Shown here one piece after another: positions 41,894 through 51,451 of a DNA stretch of 56,894 nucleotides. Location of the stretch: assembly GCA_016839245.1 (NCBI GenBank), contig JAEOUN010000046.1:1-56894 (forward strand). Direction: 5' to 3'. The stretch comes from Candidatus Thorarchaeota archaeon. GTDB taxonomy: Archaea > Asgardarchaeota > Thorarchaeia > Thorarchaeales > Thorarchaeaceae. A model generated the notes under the pieces. The model worked only from the letters and a program-made list of their open reading frames with translations, ran no database searches and was not told the origin of the DNA. Within the stretch, counting starts at the first letter, position 1, and every line of letters begins with the position of its first letter. A program made the translations under genes and the position numbers.

Positions 41894-43342
41894 GTGAGGC
41901 TTTTGACTTTGACATCGCTTCTGGATACAATGGAAACAACTGCACAGGTTGAAACTCCAATTGACCTATTCCAGAGAGTAATAGGTCAAGATCATGCTGT
42001 CAAAATTGTAAAATCTGCAGTGCAACAGCATAGGCACGTTCTTTTTTGTGGAGTACCAGGCATTGGTAAGTCAATGTTGGCAAAGGCAGCATATTCACTT
42101 CTCAAACCACCAATACAAGAGATTAGACTGAAGAAAAATCAATCAATGCCTGATAGACCCATTGTAATAATTTCAACTAGTGATACAAAGGAGAACTCAG
42201 ACGACAAGGACAAAGCAGGGAATCAGGTTTTCTATATACAACCCGATAGATTACCATACAAGATTGCAGTAAAGATGGGCTATAGATGTCAAGTATGTGG
42301 GAGTATAGCAATGCCTGATGAGCCTACTTGCAGTGAGTGTGGTGCACAAAAGAGGTACGACTGGACAAATGGTGACTTCTATCATGGCCTCTTTAGAGTC
42401 CTCGATGTTGTGAGTGAACCAGCACTGAAAGTAGTGACATGTATTGAGGAGATTGCAGATTCATCCTTCCATATAACCTATGAGCGGACAAGATTAGATG
42501 AGATTTCTGTAACAAAAAAGAGATTACACCATAAGGCACTACCAGGCGTTACTCAAGAAACAGAGGAAGAGCAGGTCTTAGTAGCAAGAGAATCTAATAG
42601 ATTCATTAGAGTAAGTGGCGCAAGTCATGTCGAACTTTTGGGAGATGTGAAACATGATCCTTATGGTAGTGCAGAGTTTCTTGGAAGAGCTGCTCATCAA
42701 CGAGTTATTCCAGGAGCAATCCATGAGGCTCACGAGGGAATCTTGTACATTGATGAAATTTCAGCTCTAGGACCATATCAGAGTCATTTACTCACAGCAA
42801 TGCAGGATAAGGTCTACTCGATATCGGGACATAACCCTCTTAGTTCTGGAGCGGCCGTAAGAGTTGATAATGTCCCATGTGATTTTATCTTATTTGCTTC
42901 ATGTAATACTGAGAACATCAAAGACATTCTACCAGCTCTCAGATCAAGAATCAGAGGTTACGGGTACGAGATTATGCTCTCATCATGGATGGAAAAGAAT
43001 GAAACAAATATTGATAGTCTGATTCGTTTTATTACACAGACTGTTGAAGAAGATGGAAAAGTTCCTCATTTTTCATTAGACTCTGTAAAAGATGTAATTA
43101 GTATTGCTGAGAAAAATGCATTCCTTTATGATGGCAAGAAGAATGCACTCACACTTCGTCTGCGAGAACTTGGTGGTCTGATACGTATTGCGGGAGATTT
43201 GGCTGTACAGGAGGATGATGGCCTAGTACAGCCGCACCATGTGAAAGATGCAGAAATATTAAGTAAAGGGATTGAACTAGATGCTCCCTATCAATCAACT
43301 CACGACACATCAGAATCAATAAGTAGAGACTATTTCTTCTGA
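41894..43342 (+). CDS. LonB-like AAA+ ATPase with zinc-ribbon insert, lacking the protease domain
   Basis: 482 residues. VIGQDHAVKIVKSAVQQHRH followed by the Walker A GVPGIGKS (53-60) and Walker B GILYIDEISAL is the AAA+ module of archaeal LonB/Mg-chelatase-like proteins. Between the Walker motifs lies a zinc ribbon with CQVC and CSEC (about 135-153), unlike standard LonB, whose insert carries membrane helices. The C-terminal Ser-Lys protease domain is absent: the protein ends shortly after the AAA+ lid helices. GTG 41894 is used; ATG 41927 + a few codons (METTAQVE) is an alternative. Possible unfoldase or remodelling role, perhaps on ribosomes or RNA because of the ribbon and the Pelota gene 27 bases downstream; this is inference. 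Confidence 0.7.
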   Translation: MRLLTLTSLLDTMETTAQVETPIDLFQRVIGQDHAVKIVKSAVQQHRHVLFCGVPGIGKSMLAKAAYSLLKPPIQEIRLKKNQSMPDRPIVIISTSDTKENSDDKDKAGNQVFYIQPDRLPYKIAVKMGYRCQVCGSIAMPDEPTCSECGAQKRYDWTNGDFYHGLFRVLDVVSEPALKVVTCIEEIADSSFHITYERTRLDEISVTKKRLHHKALPGVTQETEEEQVLVARESNRFIRVSGASHVELLGDVKHDPYGSAEFLGRAAHQRVIPGAIHEAHEGILYIDEISALGPYQSHLLTAMQDKVYSISGHNPLSSGAAVRVDNVPCDFILFASCNTENIKDILPALRSRIRGYGYEIMLSSWMEKNETNIDSLIRFITQTVEEDGKVPHFSLDSVKDVISIAEKNAFLYDGKKNALTLRLRELGGLIRIAGDLAVQEDDGLVQPHHVKDAEILSKGIELDAPYQSTHDTSESISRDYFF

Positions 43343-43369
43343 GCCTAGAACCTACTCGGTGGTGGCAAA

Positions 43370-44458
43370 TTGAAAATACTAAAACGTGCCCTCAAGGACG
43401 GATTAATCGTCCTTAAGATTGAAACTCTAGATGATCTATGGCACTTGTATAATACAGTAGGTCCTGAAGATATAGTAATATCAAGAACGACGCGGCGAGT
43501 ACGTGTTGGTGATGAAGATAGTAGGAAACAGGAAAGTGTTAGAAAACCGATGACACTCAAACTGAGTGTACAAGATGTTGCGTTTCATACGTTTTCTAAT
43601 CGTGTCAGGATCAAAGGACAAATCTTAGAGGGACCGAGTGATCTTGTAAATATCGGCGCGTATCATACAATAAACATTGAACCAGGTGACACAATTTCAA
43701 TAATAAAGGAACATTGGCCAAAATATGTTCTTGATAGGCTAAATAATGCAACTAAGGATCAGCTTCGACCGGTATCGTTGTTAGTGACGATAGAGGATGG
43801 AACTGCAGAATTATTCCTTGCCGCAGACTATGGTCTCAAGGAAGTAGTAAGTATTCGTACTAGTATCTCAAGAAAAAGAGGAGATCAGAAATCTTACGAT
43901 AGTACAATGAAAGAGTTTTTTGATGATATCAATCTCGCTATCAAAGCCCAGCTCGAACAGGGAAACATTGGCCTCATTGTCATTGCAGGACCAGGATTTA
44001 CTAAAGATCACTTCAAAGACTACTTGACTGGTACGGGTATCAAGAATCTCCCCCCTGTTGTTGCTGAAAGTACAAATTCTATAGGATTGCCAGGTGCAAA
44101 GGAAATCCTCTTCAGAGGAGTCATTGGCAAGGCCATCACTGAGCTGAAACTGGAGACTGAGACACGTCTTGTGGAAGCCTTGGTTGAACATATCTCTAAG
44201 GATGATGGACTTGGAACATATGGTTTTGCAGAGGTAGAGAGAGCCGTTCAATTTGGCGCTGTTGAAGAATTACTCATTACAGATAAGAAACTTCGAGAGG
44301 ACACAAATGAGGATCGTAGAAAAATGGATGCATTAATCCGAAATACTGAAGCAACGCGAGGAACATTCCATATCGTATCAACTGAGCACCCGACTGGAGA
44401 GCAACTTCATCGTTTGGGAGGTATAGCAGCTATTCTCCGTTTCAGAATTGAATACTAG
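43370..44458 (+). CDS. pelA: Pelota (Dom34), ribosome rescue factor
   Basis: mRNA surveillance factor that, with aEF1A/ABCE1, dissociates stalled ribosomes. 362 residues. N-terminal Sm-like domain (DLWHLYNTVGPEDIVISRTT), central domain (LFLAADYGLKEVVSIRTSIS, LIVIAGPGFTKDHFKDYL) and C-terminal L7Ae-like domain (AVEELLITDKKLR) are in order. TTG start 43370. The product is intact. It follows the LonB-like gene closely on the same strand and is convergent with a radical SAM gene. Confidence 0.95.
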   Translation: MKILKRALKDGLIVLKIETLDDLWHLYNTVGPEDIVISRTTRRVRVGDEDSRKQESVRKPMTLKLSVQDVAFHTFSNRVRIKGQILEGPSDLVNIGAYHTINIEPGDTISIIKEHWPKYVLDRLNNATKDQLRPVSLLVTIEDGTAELFLAADYGLKEVVSIRTSISRKRGDQKSYDSTMKEFFDDINLAIKAQLEQGNIGLIVIAGPGFTKDHFKDYLTGTGIKNLPPVVAESTNSIGLPGAKEILFRGVIGKAITELKLETETRLVEALVEHISKDDGLGTYGFAEVERAVQFGAVEELLITDKKLREDTNEDRRKMDALIRNTEATRGTFHIVSTEHPTGEQLHRLGGIAAILRFRIEY

Positions 44459-45574
44459 CTAAATTGGCTCAAATAATGTCTGAAGACGATCCCAAGAGGG
44501 ATACTCATATGAGATACCAATTTCAAGAACACCAAGTTCTTGTAGATTAGTCTTGATAGTATCACCCTGCTCATCAAGAATCCACGGTGCCAGTTCTATT
44601 CTCATTCTGCTAGTGTCTAGATTCAAATCTGATTCATCTATCTCAAGTCTATCTTGGAGTATACGAAGAATTTGTACTAGTTGATGCATACTTAGATTAT
44701 GACCACTTGGAGCTCTAATGATGCCAAGAATGAGTAGCGGGTCTGATTCGTCCCGTTCTTCGAACTCTCGTATTGTCTGTTCAAGACGCCGCTCAAGTCG
44801 ATTACGTAGCTGAATCGCATCTTTATATCCAGCTGAACAGAAGTGTACAGTAAGTTTCTTCAAGTGAATACTGGCCCATTTTAAGACTTGATGCGCCGTA
44901 TCTTCACTACCCACTATGCTTGCGCTACCTAGGTCTGTTAAGCGCATTCCAAGTGCTCTCAGATTTGCAAAGTTGGTCTCACTCGCTTCAAGCTCATTGA
45001 TATTTAGAAAAGATACACCCAAGTCTTCTGCTCGTTGTGCAGTTTCCTTTAATTTTGCTATCTCCCCAGGAATAGCAGGTACTTCAATACCAACGTGAAG
45101 ACCTAAAGATAATGCTTCTTCTATTCCACTCCAGTCATTATTCTGTGGATGAAACCGAATCTCATCAAGGCCAGCATCTATCAATTTATCGAGTTCGTCA
45201 TGAGTGATGGTAGTCTTACTTGTATAAAGGTGAATATGAAAATCAGGACCATATGTATGCTTAAGCAGAGCAATATAATGTACAGTCCGTTCCAATGTAC
45301 AGAGGGGGTCTCCACCACTTATTCCTGCGCCTTCTCCTTGTATAGCATCAACCTCAAACAGAACATCATCATCATTGGTCACTGGCATTTCATCAGCAAA
45401 TATCGCATCTACTTTTGTTCGGGCTTCTGATATCGGACAATAATAACAGGAACTGCTGCACAGACCAGTAACAAAAAGAACCATCTTTGAGCCCTTAGTA
45501 CAGAACTTGCAGCCCATAGGAAGACTCCCAACAATGAGTGAGCCACCTGGGAGTTGTTTCACCTTACGAACCAA
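44459..45574 (-). CDS. Radical SAM protein (COG2108 type)
   Basis: A 371-residue radical SAM enzyme. The cluster motif is CSSSCYYCPIS (C-x3-C-x2-C), preceded by further cysteines GCKFCTKGSK, and GGDPL follows as the SAM-interacting glycine segment. This N-terminal arrangement matches the COG2108 group annotated as pyruvate-formate-lyase-activase-related. It is not clearly a glycyl radical activase, since it lacks the ferredoxin-like insert, and it lies 30 kb from the glycyl radical enzyme. TTG 45574 start; three bases downstream of the nucleotidyltransferase gene. Confidence 0.8.
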   Translation of the reverse strand: MVRKVKQLPGGSLIVGSLPMGCKFCTKGSKMVLFVTGLCSSSCYYCPISEARTKVDAIFADEMPVTNDDDVLFEVDAIQGEGAGISGGDPLCTLERTVHYIALLKHTYGPDFHIHLYTSKTTITHDELDKLIDAGLDEIRFHPQNNDWSGIEEALSLGLHVGIEVPAIPGEIAKLKETAQRAEDLGVSFLNINELEASETNFANLRALGMRLTDLGSASIVGSEDTAHQVLKWASIHLKKLTVHFCSAGYKDAIQLRNRLERRLEQTIREFEERDESDPLLILGIIRAPSGHNLSMHQLVQILRILQDRLEIDESDLNLDTSRMRIELAPWILDEQGDTIKTNLQELGVLEIGISYEYPSWDRLQTLFEPI

Positions 45575-45577
45575 AAC

Positions 45578-46297
45578 TCATCGCCTCCGTCCCTGACGCC
45601 GATCAATCGTACGCCTGAGTGCAGGATCATTGTCCTGTAATCGTTTTGCTACCTCTTCAAAACTCTCAGAATCTTTTAGTCGATAATTCAAATATACACC
45701 AGTCCGTCCTACGCTATCACGTCGTGTCAAGACTCTTACCCGTTCGTATGCAATATCTATGTTTACGTTGAGCTTTTTTGCTGTTACATATTCATTATTG
45801 ATAACTCCAGATTCAATGTGGCCGGTTGGTGTTGGTTCAATCAGGATCAATCGTTTGTCTACCCCGAGAATCCTGACATCAGATTCGATGTCATGGGAAC
45901 TAATGATACCACCCCAACGATAGAATTCCTCTTCCCGCGTCAGCGTCTTAAACATGGGAAAACTTACAACAATATCACCAGGAAGATGAATATGTCCTTT
46001 TAGAATACTAGAGGGAGTAGCTTGCACCAATTCACGTAGAATACTACTACCAAGCGCGAGCTCAACCTTATAGCTTGAAATCTGTTGAAGAATTATGATA
46101 TCGATATCTGACGATGGAGAGACATCTCCTCTCGCAACAGACCCGTATACCATTGGTCTCACACCCACTTCCTCGATCTGCTTCATCACCTGCAGCGCCT
46201 TTACACGCAATCGACTAAGCATTTTCCAGTGTATTTCATCATAGGTAACGATACGTCTATCATGAAGAATTTCTGGTCGCTTTGTCATTGAAATCAT
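45578..46297 (-). CDS. Predicted archaeal nucleotidyltransferase
   Basis: A 239-residue protein with a Pol-beta-like nucleotidyltransferase core: VYGSVARGDVSPSSDIDIII contains the G-S-x(n)-R-G and D-x-D catalytic pattern. The remaining residues form a conserved archaeal extension (VVSFPMFKTLTREEEFYRWG). The acceptor molecule is unknown. It overlaps the TtuA-type gene by four bases and precedes the radical SAM gene by three, so the three genes form one operon, perhaps for RNA or thiolation-related chemistry. Confidence 0.8.
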   Translation of the reverse strand: MISMTKRPEILHDRRIVTYDEIHWKMLSRLRVKALQVMKQIEEVGVRPMVYGSVARGDVSPSSDIDIIILQQISSYKVELALGSSILRELVQATPSSILKGHIHLPGDIVVSFPMFKTLTREEEFYRWGGIISSHDIESDVRILGVDKRLILIEPTPTGHIESGVINNEYVTAKKLNVNIDIAYERVRVLTRRDSVGRTGVYLNYRLKDSESFEEVAKRLQDNDPALRRTIDRRQGRRR

Positions 46298-47247
46298 CTC
46301 CTGATAGTATCAAGTAGTTCACAGGTCTTACAGAGTTTTGATGGAGAGGGAGCATTACATCTCTCACAAAGCGTGAGACTCCATTTTTGTTGTGAGCTTC
46401 TAAATGCTTCAGTTATTGCTTCAGAGGATCGAAGAATGGCTAATAATGTTCCAGGACGCCTATATTCCATGTCATTCAAAAAGGCACGTACATCATTGCG
46501 ATAAGCAGTTTCAGCATAGGGACACGGAACATCGTGATATGTAAGATTAAGATGATGAGCATAGGCAACTATGTCACGTTCTGTCAACTCTGTAATAGGT
46601 TTGACACGAGGTATCAGACCAGGAATCGAGTCTTCTCTATGGATATTCATCCTTACGATTCTTGGACTATCACCTCGTAAGATGTTCATTAGAATTGTTT
46701 GATCCTCATCATCAAGATTATGACCTATAGCAATGATATCAGCACCAAGTTGTTGTGCAGCTATATTGAGAGCTCGCCGCCGCAACACACCACAATAGGA
46801 GCAAGCACCAACAGATTTTGGCGGTTTTAATCGAACAATTTCATCCAGAGTGTAGTCAAATATTTCTTGAAATGAGAGTATCTGAAGTTCGAGATCAAGA
46901 CTTCGTGATAGAGAGACTGCAGAGTCTAGAGCTTTATCTCTATAACCACGTATCCCTTCATCAATGGTGACAGGAATTATCTCGGACTTTGGAAAGGCAC
47001 TCTCAATCTGATGGAGAATATGAAGAAGAACTGCGCTGTCTTTTCCACCAGAGATGGCAACAGCTATCCGATCATCTTCTCGAAACATCTTTTGTTTATT
47101 AATTGTCCTTCGGACTCTATCAATTGTAGTGTCAACTAAGCATCTACCACAGAGGTATTCGGATGTATATCTACGATAATAGATTGCAGGACTACTGCAC
47201 TTTGAACATCCAGATGGCATTTTGACGACTACTCCAAGTCGTCTCAT
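46294..47247 (-). CDS. tRNA 2-thiolation enzyme, TtuA/Ncs6 family
   Basis: PP-loop ATP pyrophosphatase that thiolates a tRNA uridine (U54 in TtuA, U34 in Ncs6). 317 residues. N-terminal zinc finger CSKC...CGRC, PP-loop ISGGKDSAVLLHIL, central CSYCGVLRRRALN (Fe-S/catalytic cysteine pair) and C-terminal zinc finger CERC...CKTC are all present. The motif set cannot decide between U54 and U34. First gene of a three-gene operon with the nucleotidyltransferase and the radical SAM protein. Confidence 0.9.
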   Translation of the reverse strand: MRRLGVVVKMPSGCSKCSSPAIYYRRYTSEYLCGRCLVDTTIDRVRRTINKQKMFREDDRIAVAISGGKDSAVLLHILHQIESAFPKSEIIPVTIDEGIRGYRDKALDSAVSLSRSLDLELQILSFQEIFDYTLDEIVRLKPPKSVGACSYCGVLRRRALNIAAQQLGADIIAIGHNLDDEDQTILMNILRGDSPRIVRMNIHREDSIPGLIPRVKPITELTERDIVAYAHHLNLTYHDVPCPYAETAYRNDVRAFLNDMEYRRPGTLLAILRSSEAITEAFRSSQQKWSLTLCERCNAPSPSKLCKTCELLDTIRR

Positions 47248-47296
47248 TATGACCTATCAAGTTAAAGCTATTCAAAGAGCAGGAAAGAGGTCACAC

Positions 47297-47719
47297 TTAC
47301 CCTTTCATTTTCGAATCCATATTTTCTTTGCTTTTCATATCATCAATAATCTTTACTCGCCGGAGTTGAAGCGAGGCCTTTGAAGCTCTGAAGTTAGCCG
47401 CTTGTATTATATCATCCACAGTTCTGTGCCATTCCGCTGGAGATAGTGTGTTATATATCTCTTTGAATGAATCACTAAGTCGTTCAATGCGAGCTAGACA
47501 TTCTACACGATCTTCAGGAAGACGTTTTTCGTCGAGATAGGTAAGGGTATGACCTTTAAGTGCCTCCCAGTCAATCTCATTATTGGATAGGAGGAGTATT
47601 CGAATTTTTTCCATTGGATCCTTCCAAGAGTCAGGAATAAACATAGTAAGATAGTCCGCAAGAGCTTTCCTAGCTTTCTCGCGAAGATCTTGACTCGAAC
47701 TTATCTGATGTGTCATCAT
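47297..47719 (-). CDS. Small helical protein of unknown function
   Basis: A 140-residue soluble protein predicted to be all-helical, charged, without cysteine clusters or recognisable motifs. Segments such as DWEALKGHTLTYLDEKRLPE and WHRTVDDIIQAANFRASKAS suggest a helical bundle. Between the site-2 protease and TtuA-type genes on the same strand; gaps of about 50-60 bases make a loose operon possible. Function not recognised. Confidence 0.5.
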   Translation of the reverse strand: MMTHQISSSQDLREKARKALADYLTMFIPDSWKDPMEKIRILLLSNNEIDWEALKGHTLTYLDEKRLPEDRVECLARIERLSDSFKEIYNTLSPAEWHRTVDDIIQAANFRASKASLQLRRVKIIDDMKSKENMDSKMKG

Positions 47720-47781
47720 CTTGCATCATAAATTAATCACATCTTTCCCTTTTTAGCTCCCATAAAACAGGAAAATCCTGT

Positions 47782-48948
47782 CTAGAAGAGACCTTTACCC
47801 ATGATAAAGCTAAGAACTATACTCAATACTACAATGAGGATTGCTGCTATACGGATTGGGTACATGATCATTCGTACTTTCTTTTCATCTTTAATAAGAA
47901 GACTCAATCCATTAGAGAGTAATTTATCACCATCAAGCATCGGAACCGGTAGCAAATTGAATAGTGCTAGGGATATCAGGATTAGATAGCACCAAAATAC
48001 TATCTGTTGAGCATGAAATATGAACATGGGTGTTAGAAATAGATTCCAACCAGCCTTAGGTTGCCAGTAGTCAGTCCCATACACTCCAATATACCCTTTA
48101 GTTGCATTTGCTTCATTTGCAGCCAAAATAATGGTGACATCTCCATCAAGGGTATGAATCGTAAGTTGAGAACCAGCGGTGGCATTTGCCATAAATACAC
48201 TTACAGCACTCCATGAGTCTATCTCAGTATCATTTAGGCCAATAATAACATCACCAACTGCGAGAACCTCAGCACCAGGACTTTCTGGACTCAATTGGTA
48301 TATGTAAGCACCGCTTGGAGGGTTATAAGCAATTGATGCAATTGATCCAAAGTTTACCAGAATCATCAGAAAGACAAAGCTCCAAGCAAGATTTGCATAG
48401 GATCCAGCAGCTAACAATCGCATTCTTGCTTTAGGTGTAGCTTTCTTTTCGAATTCTTCCTCATCAGGTTCAACAAAGGCTCCAAAAAGAACAAAGAAGG
48501 CAAGAAGACCTGAGCTTTTGATAGTGATATTGTCTCTAGAAGACGCAAGTCCGTGTGCAAATTCATGGGTCAAGATTGCGACAGCTAAGGCAATTAGCAG
48601 ATACACGAGGGGCAATCCTGTGATTGTGACACCGGGAATTATCGGAACTACCCCTCCAGCCTCAGCAGGCTGAACAAAGAACTTGATGAGATTTTCACCA
48701 AACATCCAAAATGCAAAAATCATTCCACCAAAACCAACAACAATCCCTATATTGAAGAATACAGTTGGAAATTTCTTTCCCATTCTTGTGAGAAAAGCAT
48801 TCAGACGCTCTGTCTTCCACATAAAGAAGAGGGGCGTTCCAGCCTCAATCCCTTTTTCCTGTAGCCGTTCAACTCCAATATATTGTGCAATAAAGTAGAT
48901 TACAAGCCAAAAGACACCAATGATAGCTAATGTGGTTAAGGCGTCCAT
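47782..48948 (-). CDS. Site-2 protease family (M50) membrane metalloprotease
   Basis: Intramembrane zinc protease of 388 residues. The active-site motif LTHEFAHGLASS (HExxH) lies within the second or third membrane helix, and the second motif NLLPVPMLDGDKLLS contains the N-x-x-P-x-x-x-L-D-G pattern with the third ligand Asp. About six hydrophobic helices are visible, and a PDZ-like region (SPESPGAEVLAVGDVIIGLN) lies between them. Likely cleaves membrane-bound regulators or signal-peptide remnants; substrate unknown. Confidence 0.9.
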   Translation of the reverse strand: MDALTTLAIIGVFWLVIYFIAQYIGVERLQEKGIEAGTPLFFMWKTERLNAFLTRMGKKFPTVFFNIGIVVGFGGMIFAFWMFGENLIKFFVQPAEAGGVVPIIPGVTITGLPLVYLLIALAVAILTHEFAHGLASSRDNITIKSSGLLAFFVLFGAFVEPDEEEFEKKATPKARMRLLAAGSYANLAWSFVFLMILVNFGSIASIAYNPPSGAYIYQLSPESPGAEVLAVGDVIIGLNDTEIDSWSAVSVFMANATAGSQLTIHTLDGDVTIILAANEANATKGYIGVYGTDYWQPKAGWNLFLTPMFIFHAQQIVFWCYLILISLALFNLLPVPMLDGDKLLSNGLSLLIKDEKKVRMIMYPIRIAAILIVVLSIVLSFIMGKGLF

Positions 48949-49136
48949 GAATTATTACTTCCTAAAGTGAGATGGATGAGCAAATTGTGAGCAAGTTATA
49001 ATGATTCCGCACCGGGTATTTTCGAAGAGGGGTCTGAAACATCGACCGACCGCAATCCTCATAAAGTGACTTCTTTAGCCTTCGCTAGTGTGTCTACTAG
49101 GGCACATACAACAGATCTAGGTAGGCGAACAAATAA

Positions 49137-49520
49137 TTGCCATTCAAACTAGTAATTTCAGATCCTGAAACAGGAAAAGCTATCCAGTATGAGCTTGATG
49201 ATACCAAGACTAATGCATTAGTCGGTAAACAAGTTGGAGAGATTGTAGAAGGAGATGTTCTGGGCCTACCAGGATATAAACTAAAGATAACTGGTGGAAG
49301 TGACGCAGCTGGATTTCCAGTCCGCCCAGATGTACACGGAAGTGGAAAGAAACGCATACTAATTAGTGGACCACCGGGATTTCAATCAGATAGAAAAGGA
49401 ATATCCAAACGAAAAACAGTTCGTGGTAGAGAATTAAGTTTAGATATTTCACAGGTAAATATGAGAGTTGAAGAAAGAGGTAGTACTCCTCTCGAAGAAC
49501 TTGTCATTAAGGCTGTATAA
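49137..49520 (+). CDS. rps6e: Ribosomal protein eS6
   Basis: Small-subunit protein, 127 residues, archaeal length. FKLVISDPETGKAIQYELDD and the conserved ITGGSDAAGFPVRPDVHGSG loop identify it, and the RKGISKRKTVRGREL segment is typical. TTG start 49137. First gene of the eS6-aIF2gamma-PIN-rpoE1-rpoE2-eS24-eS27 cluster, an arrangement common in archaea. Confidence 0.96.
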   Translation: MPFKLVISDPETGKAIQYELDDTKTNALVGKQVGEIVEGDVLGLPGYKLKITGGSDAAGFPVRPDVHGSGKKRILISGPPGFQSDRKGISKRKTVRGRELSLDISQVNMRVEERGSTPLEELVIKAV

Positions 49521-49633
49521 CATGCATTTTCATGGCAGCGGCATTCATCATTAGTGTAAACCATATACTTCTTATGTGCATCGGGAAACGTGTGAATAAG
49601 CTCAAACAAGTCACATTTGGAAGTGAAGATTAG

Positions 49634-50881
49634 GTGACCAGAAAAGACAAGTACGAAGGGCAGTCAGAAATCAGCATTGGTACCTTAGGTCATGTAGACC
49701 ATGGGAAAACCACACTAGTCTCCTATCTCACTGGAGAATGGACTGATAGACATTCGGATGAGATAAGACGAGGTATCTCAATCCGACTTGGATACGCTTC
49801 AACAGTCCTCATGAAGTGCAAGAAATGCCCAGGACCTGAAGCATATACCACGAAACATTTGGCAAAGGATGGTAAATGCAAGAATTGTGGCGGCGAACTC
49901 GAAGTCCTTCGTGAAATATCATTCGTTGATAGTCCAGGTCATGAGTCACTAATGGCAACATGCCTAAGCGGAGCAAGCTTGATGGATGGTGCAATCCTTG
50001 TCATTTCAGCTGATGAACCATGTCCAATGCCACAGACAGCGGAACACCTTCATGCACTTGAAATTGTAGGAGTAAATAAAATTATTATTATTCAGAATAA
50101 AATCGAACTTGTCAGTAAAGAAGCAGCGAAGAAACACTATAAACAGATCTTAGATTTTGTGAAAGGTACAATAGCAGAAAAAGCCCCAATAATTCCCATA
50201 TCCGCTGTCTTTGGTGCGAATATTGACCTTTTAATTAAAACGATAGAAGAAGTCATTCCAACACCTAATCGTGATGATGCAGCACCACCAAAGATGTTTG
50301 TTGCACGCTCATTTGATATCAATCGACCTGGAACATCTCCTGAGAAGATGGCGGGCGGTGTTGTTGGGGGATCCATTGTTCAAGGGAAACTGAAAATCGG
50401 TGATGAGATAGAGATCGCTCCGGGAACAAAAACCGACAAGGGTTTCAAACCAATAAGAGCTACAATAACTAGTCTCCTCTCAGGAAGTGGAAACAATCTA
50501 GAGGAAGCCTACCCAGGAGGCCTCATTGGAGTTGGCACTGCATTAGATCCAGCTTCGACACGTGCTGACCGTCTTCTAGGGAATGTTGTAGGTAAAGTCG
50601 GGAAGATGCCCAAAATCTACGAAAAACTGATGATAAAACCCGAGCTCATGAAGAGAGTGGTTGGTATCGAAACTGAGAGAGAGGTGGAAAATCTAAAGCT
50701 TAACGAACCGATGATGATTGTTGTTGGGACTGCGCCTACAGTTGGAGTGATTACGAGACTGCATGGAGATGAGATTGAACTCACACTGAAACGTCCTGTG
50801 GCTGCTGAGAGAGGACAGAGAATAGCTATTGGTCGCAGAGTCGAAAACAAATGGCGACTCATTGGGTATGCTGAAGTGTAG
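49634..50881 (+). CDS. eif2g: Translation initiation factor aIF2, gamma subunit
   Basis: GTPase that carries initiator tRNA to the small subunit. 415 residues. G1 GTLGHVDHGKTTL, G3 FVDSPGHESLMATCLSGASL, G4 IIQNKIELV and the zinc knuckle CKKC...CKNC are visible. GTG start at 49634. Its 3' end overlaps in space with the longer frame of the PIN gene, whose true start lies 26 bases after the stop. Confidence 0.97.
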   Translation: MTRKDKYEGQSEISIGTLGHVDHGKTTLVSYLTGEWTDRHSDEIRRGISIRLGYASTVLMKCKKCPGPEAYTTKHLAKDGKCKNCGGELEVLREISFVDSPGHESLMATCLSGASLMDGAILVISADEPCPMPQTAEHLHALEIVGVNKIIIIQNKIELVSKEAAKKHYKQILDFVKGTIAEKAPIIPISAVFGANIDLLIKTIEEVIPTPNRDDAAPPKMFVARSFDINRPGTSPEKMAGGVVGGSIVQGKLKIGDEIEIAPGTKTDKGFKPIRATITSLLSGSGNNLEEAYPGGLIGVGTALDPASTRADRLLGNVVGKVGKMPKIYEKLMIKPELMKRVVGIETEREVENLKLNEPMMIVVGTAPTVGVITRLHGDEIELTLKRPVAAERGQRIAIGRRVENKWRLIGYAEV

Positions 50882-50906
50882 AAACGGTGAAGGATTAATA
50901 CCTTGG

Positions 50907-51320
50907 GTGGTACGAGTGCCTGTAACTGTAGTACTTGATACAAATATATTGACCGTACCCGCTCAGTTTGGACTAGATATCTTTGAAGAAGCAAAGAGAG
51001 AACTAGAGAGGAGTGTAGACTTTGTTGTTATCGAACCTGTGGTTTGGGAGCTCGAAAAGAAAATCGAACAACTTTCAGGACCAGAGAAACAAAAATTCAA
51101 GGTTGCATTAGATCTTGTTAAGAGATGTACAATAAAGAGTATGAATGAAGCATATGCGATGCAATCTGTTGATCAACAACTTCTAGTATTTGCTAAGTCA
51201 ATTAAAGGAATCATTGCAACGAATGACAAGGGTCTCATTAATCAGGCAGTATCGGAAGGAATTCCAGTTTTATTCCTAAGAGGAAAAAAGCGTCTTGAAC
51301 TTCAAGGAACCATCAGTTGA
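50907..51320 (+). CDS. PIN-domain RNase, Fcf1/Utp24-like
   Basis: Predicted endoribonuclease related to the eukaryotic rRNA-processing nuclease Fcf1/Utp24. VTVVLDTNILTVPAQFGLDI holds the first acidic residue, VIEPVVWELEK the second and IKGIIATNDKGLINQAV the third and fourth. I place the start at GTG 50907, after GGTGAAGGA; upstream codons overlap the aIF2-gamma gene and are not conserved-looking. The position between aIF2-gamma and rpoE1 is the usual archaeal one. A role in 16S maturation is inferred from the family. Confidence 0.88.
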   Translation: MVRVPVTVVLDTNILTVPAQFGLDIFEEAKRELERSVDFVVIEPVVWELEKKIEQLSGPEKQKFKVALDLVKRCTIKSMNEAYAMQSVDQQLLVFAKSIKGIIATNDKGLINQAVSEGIPVLFLRGKKRLELQGTIS

Positions 51321-51451
51321 GACTATGTCACAATGTTTTTATGGTTTCCACAGCGATTCTGCCGCTGGCCAGCAGGTGCAGACCCCAGAATATATCAACT
51401 AGTTCGGATTATTCGGGAATTATTATCCTCTTGCGCTAGGAGTATCTTACA

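Noticed and set aside
44459..45574. Radical SAM protein as activase of the glycyl radical enzyme
   Set aside because: Its N-terminal cysteine arrangement and size fit COG2108, there is no ferredoxin-like insert, and the genes are 30 kb apart.
51321..51451. Possible small RNA between the PIN gene and rpoE1 (CAGCG...CGCTG stem, GGCCAGCAGG)
   Set aside because: The stem is short, the region is the rpoE1 promoter and leader, and no tRNA or C/D pattern fits.
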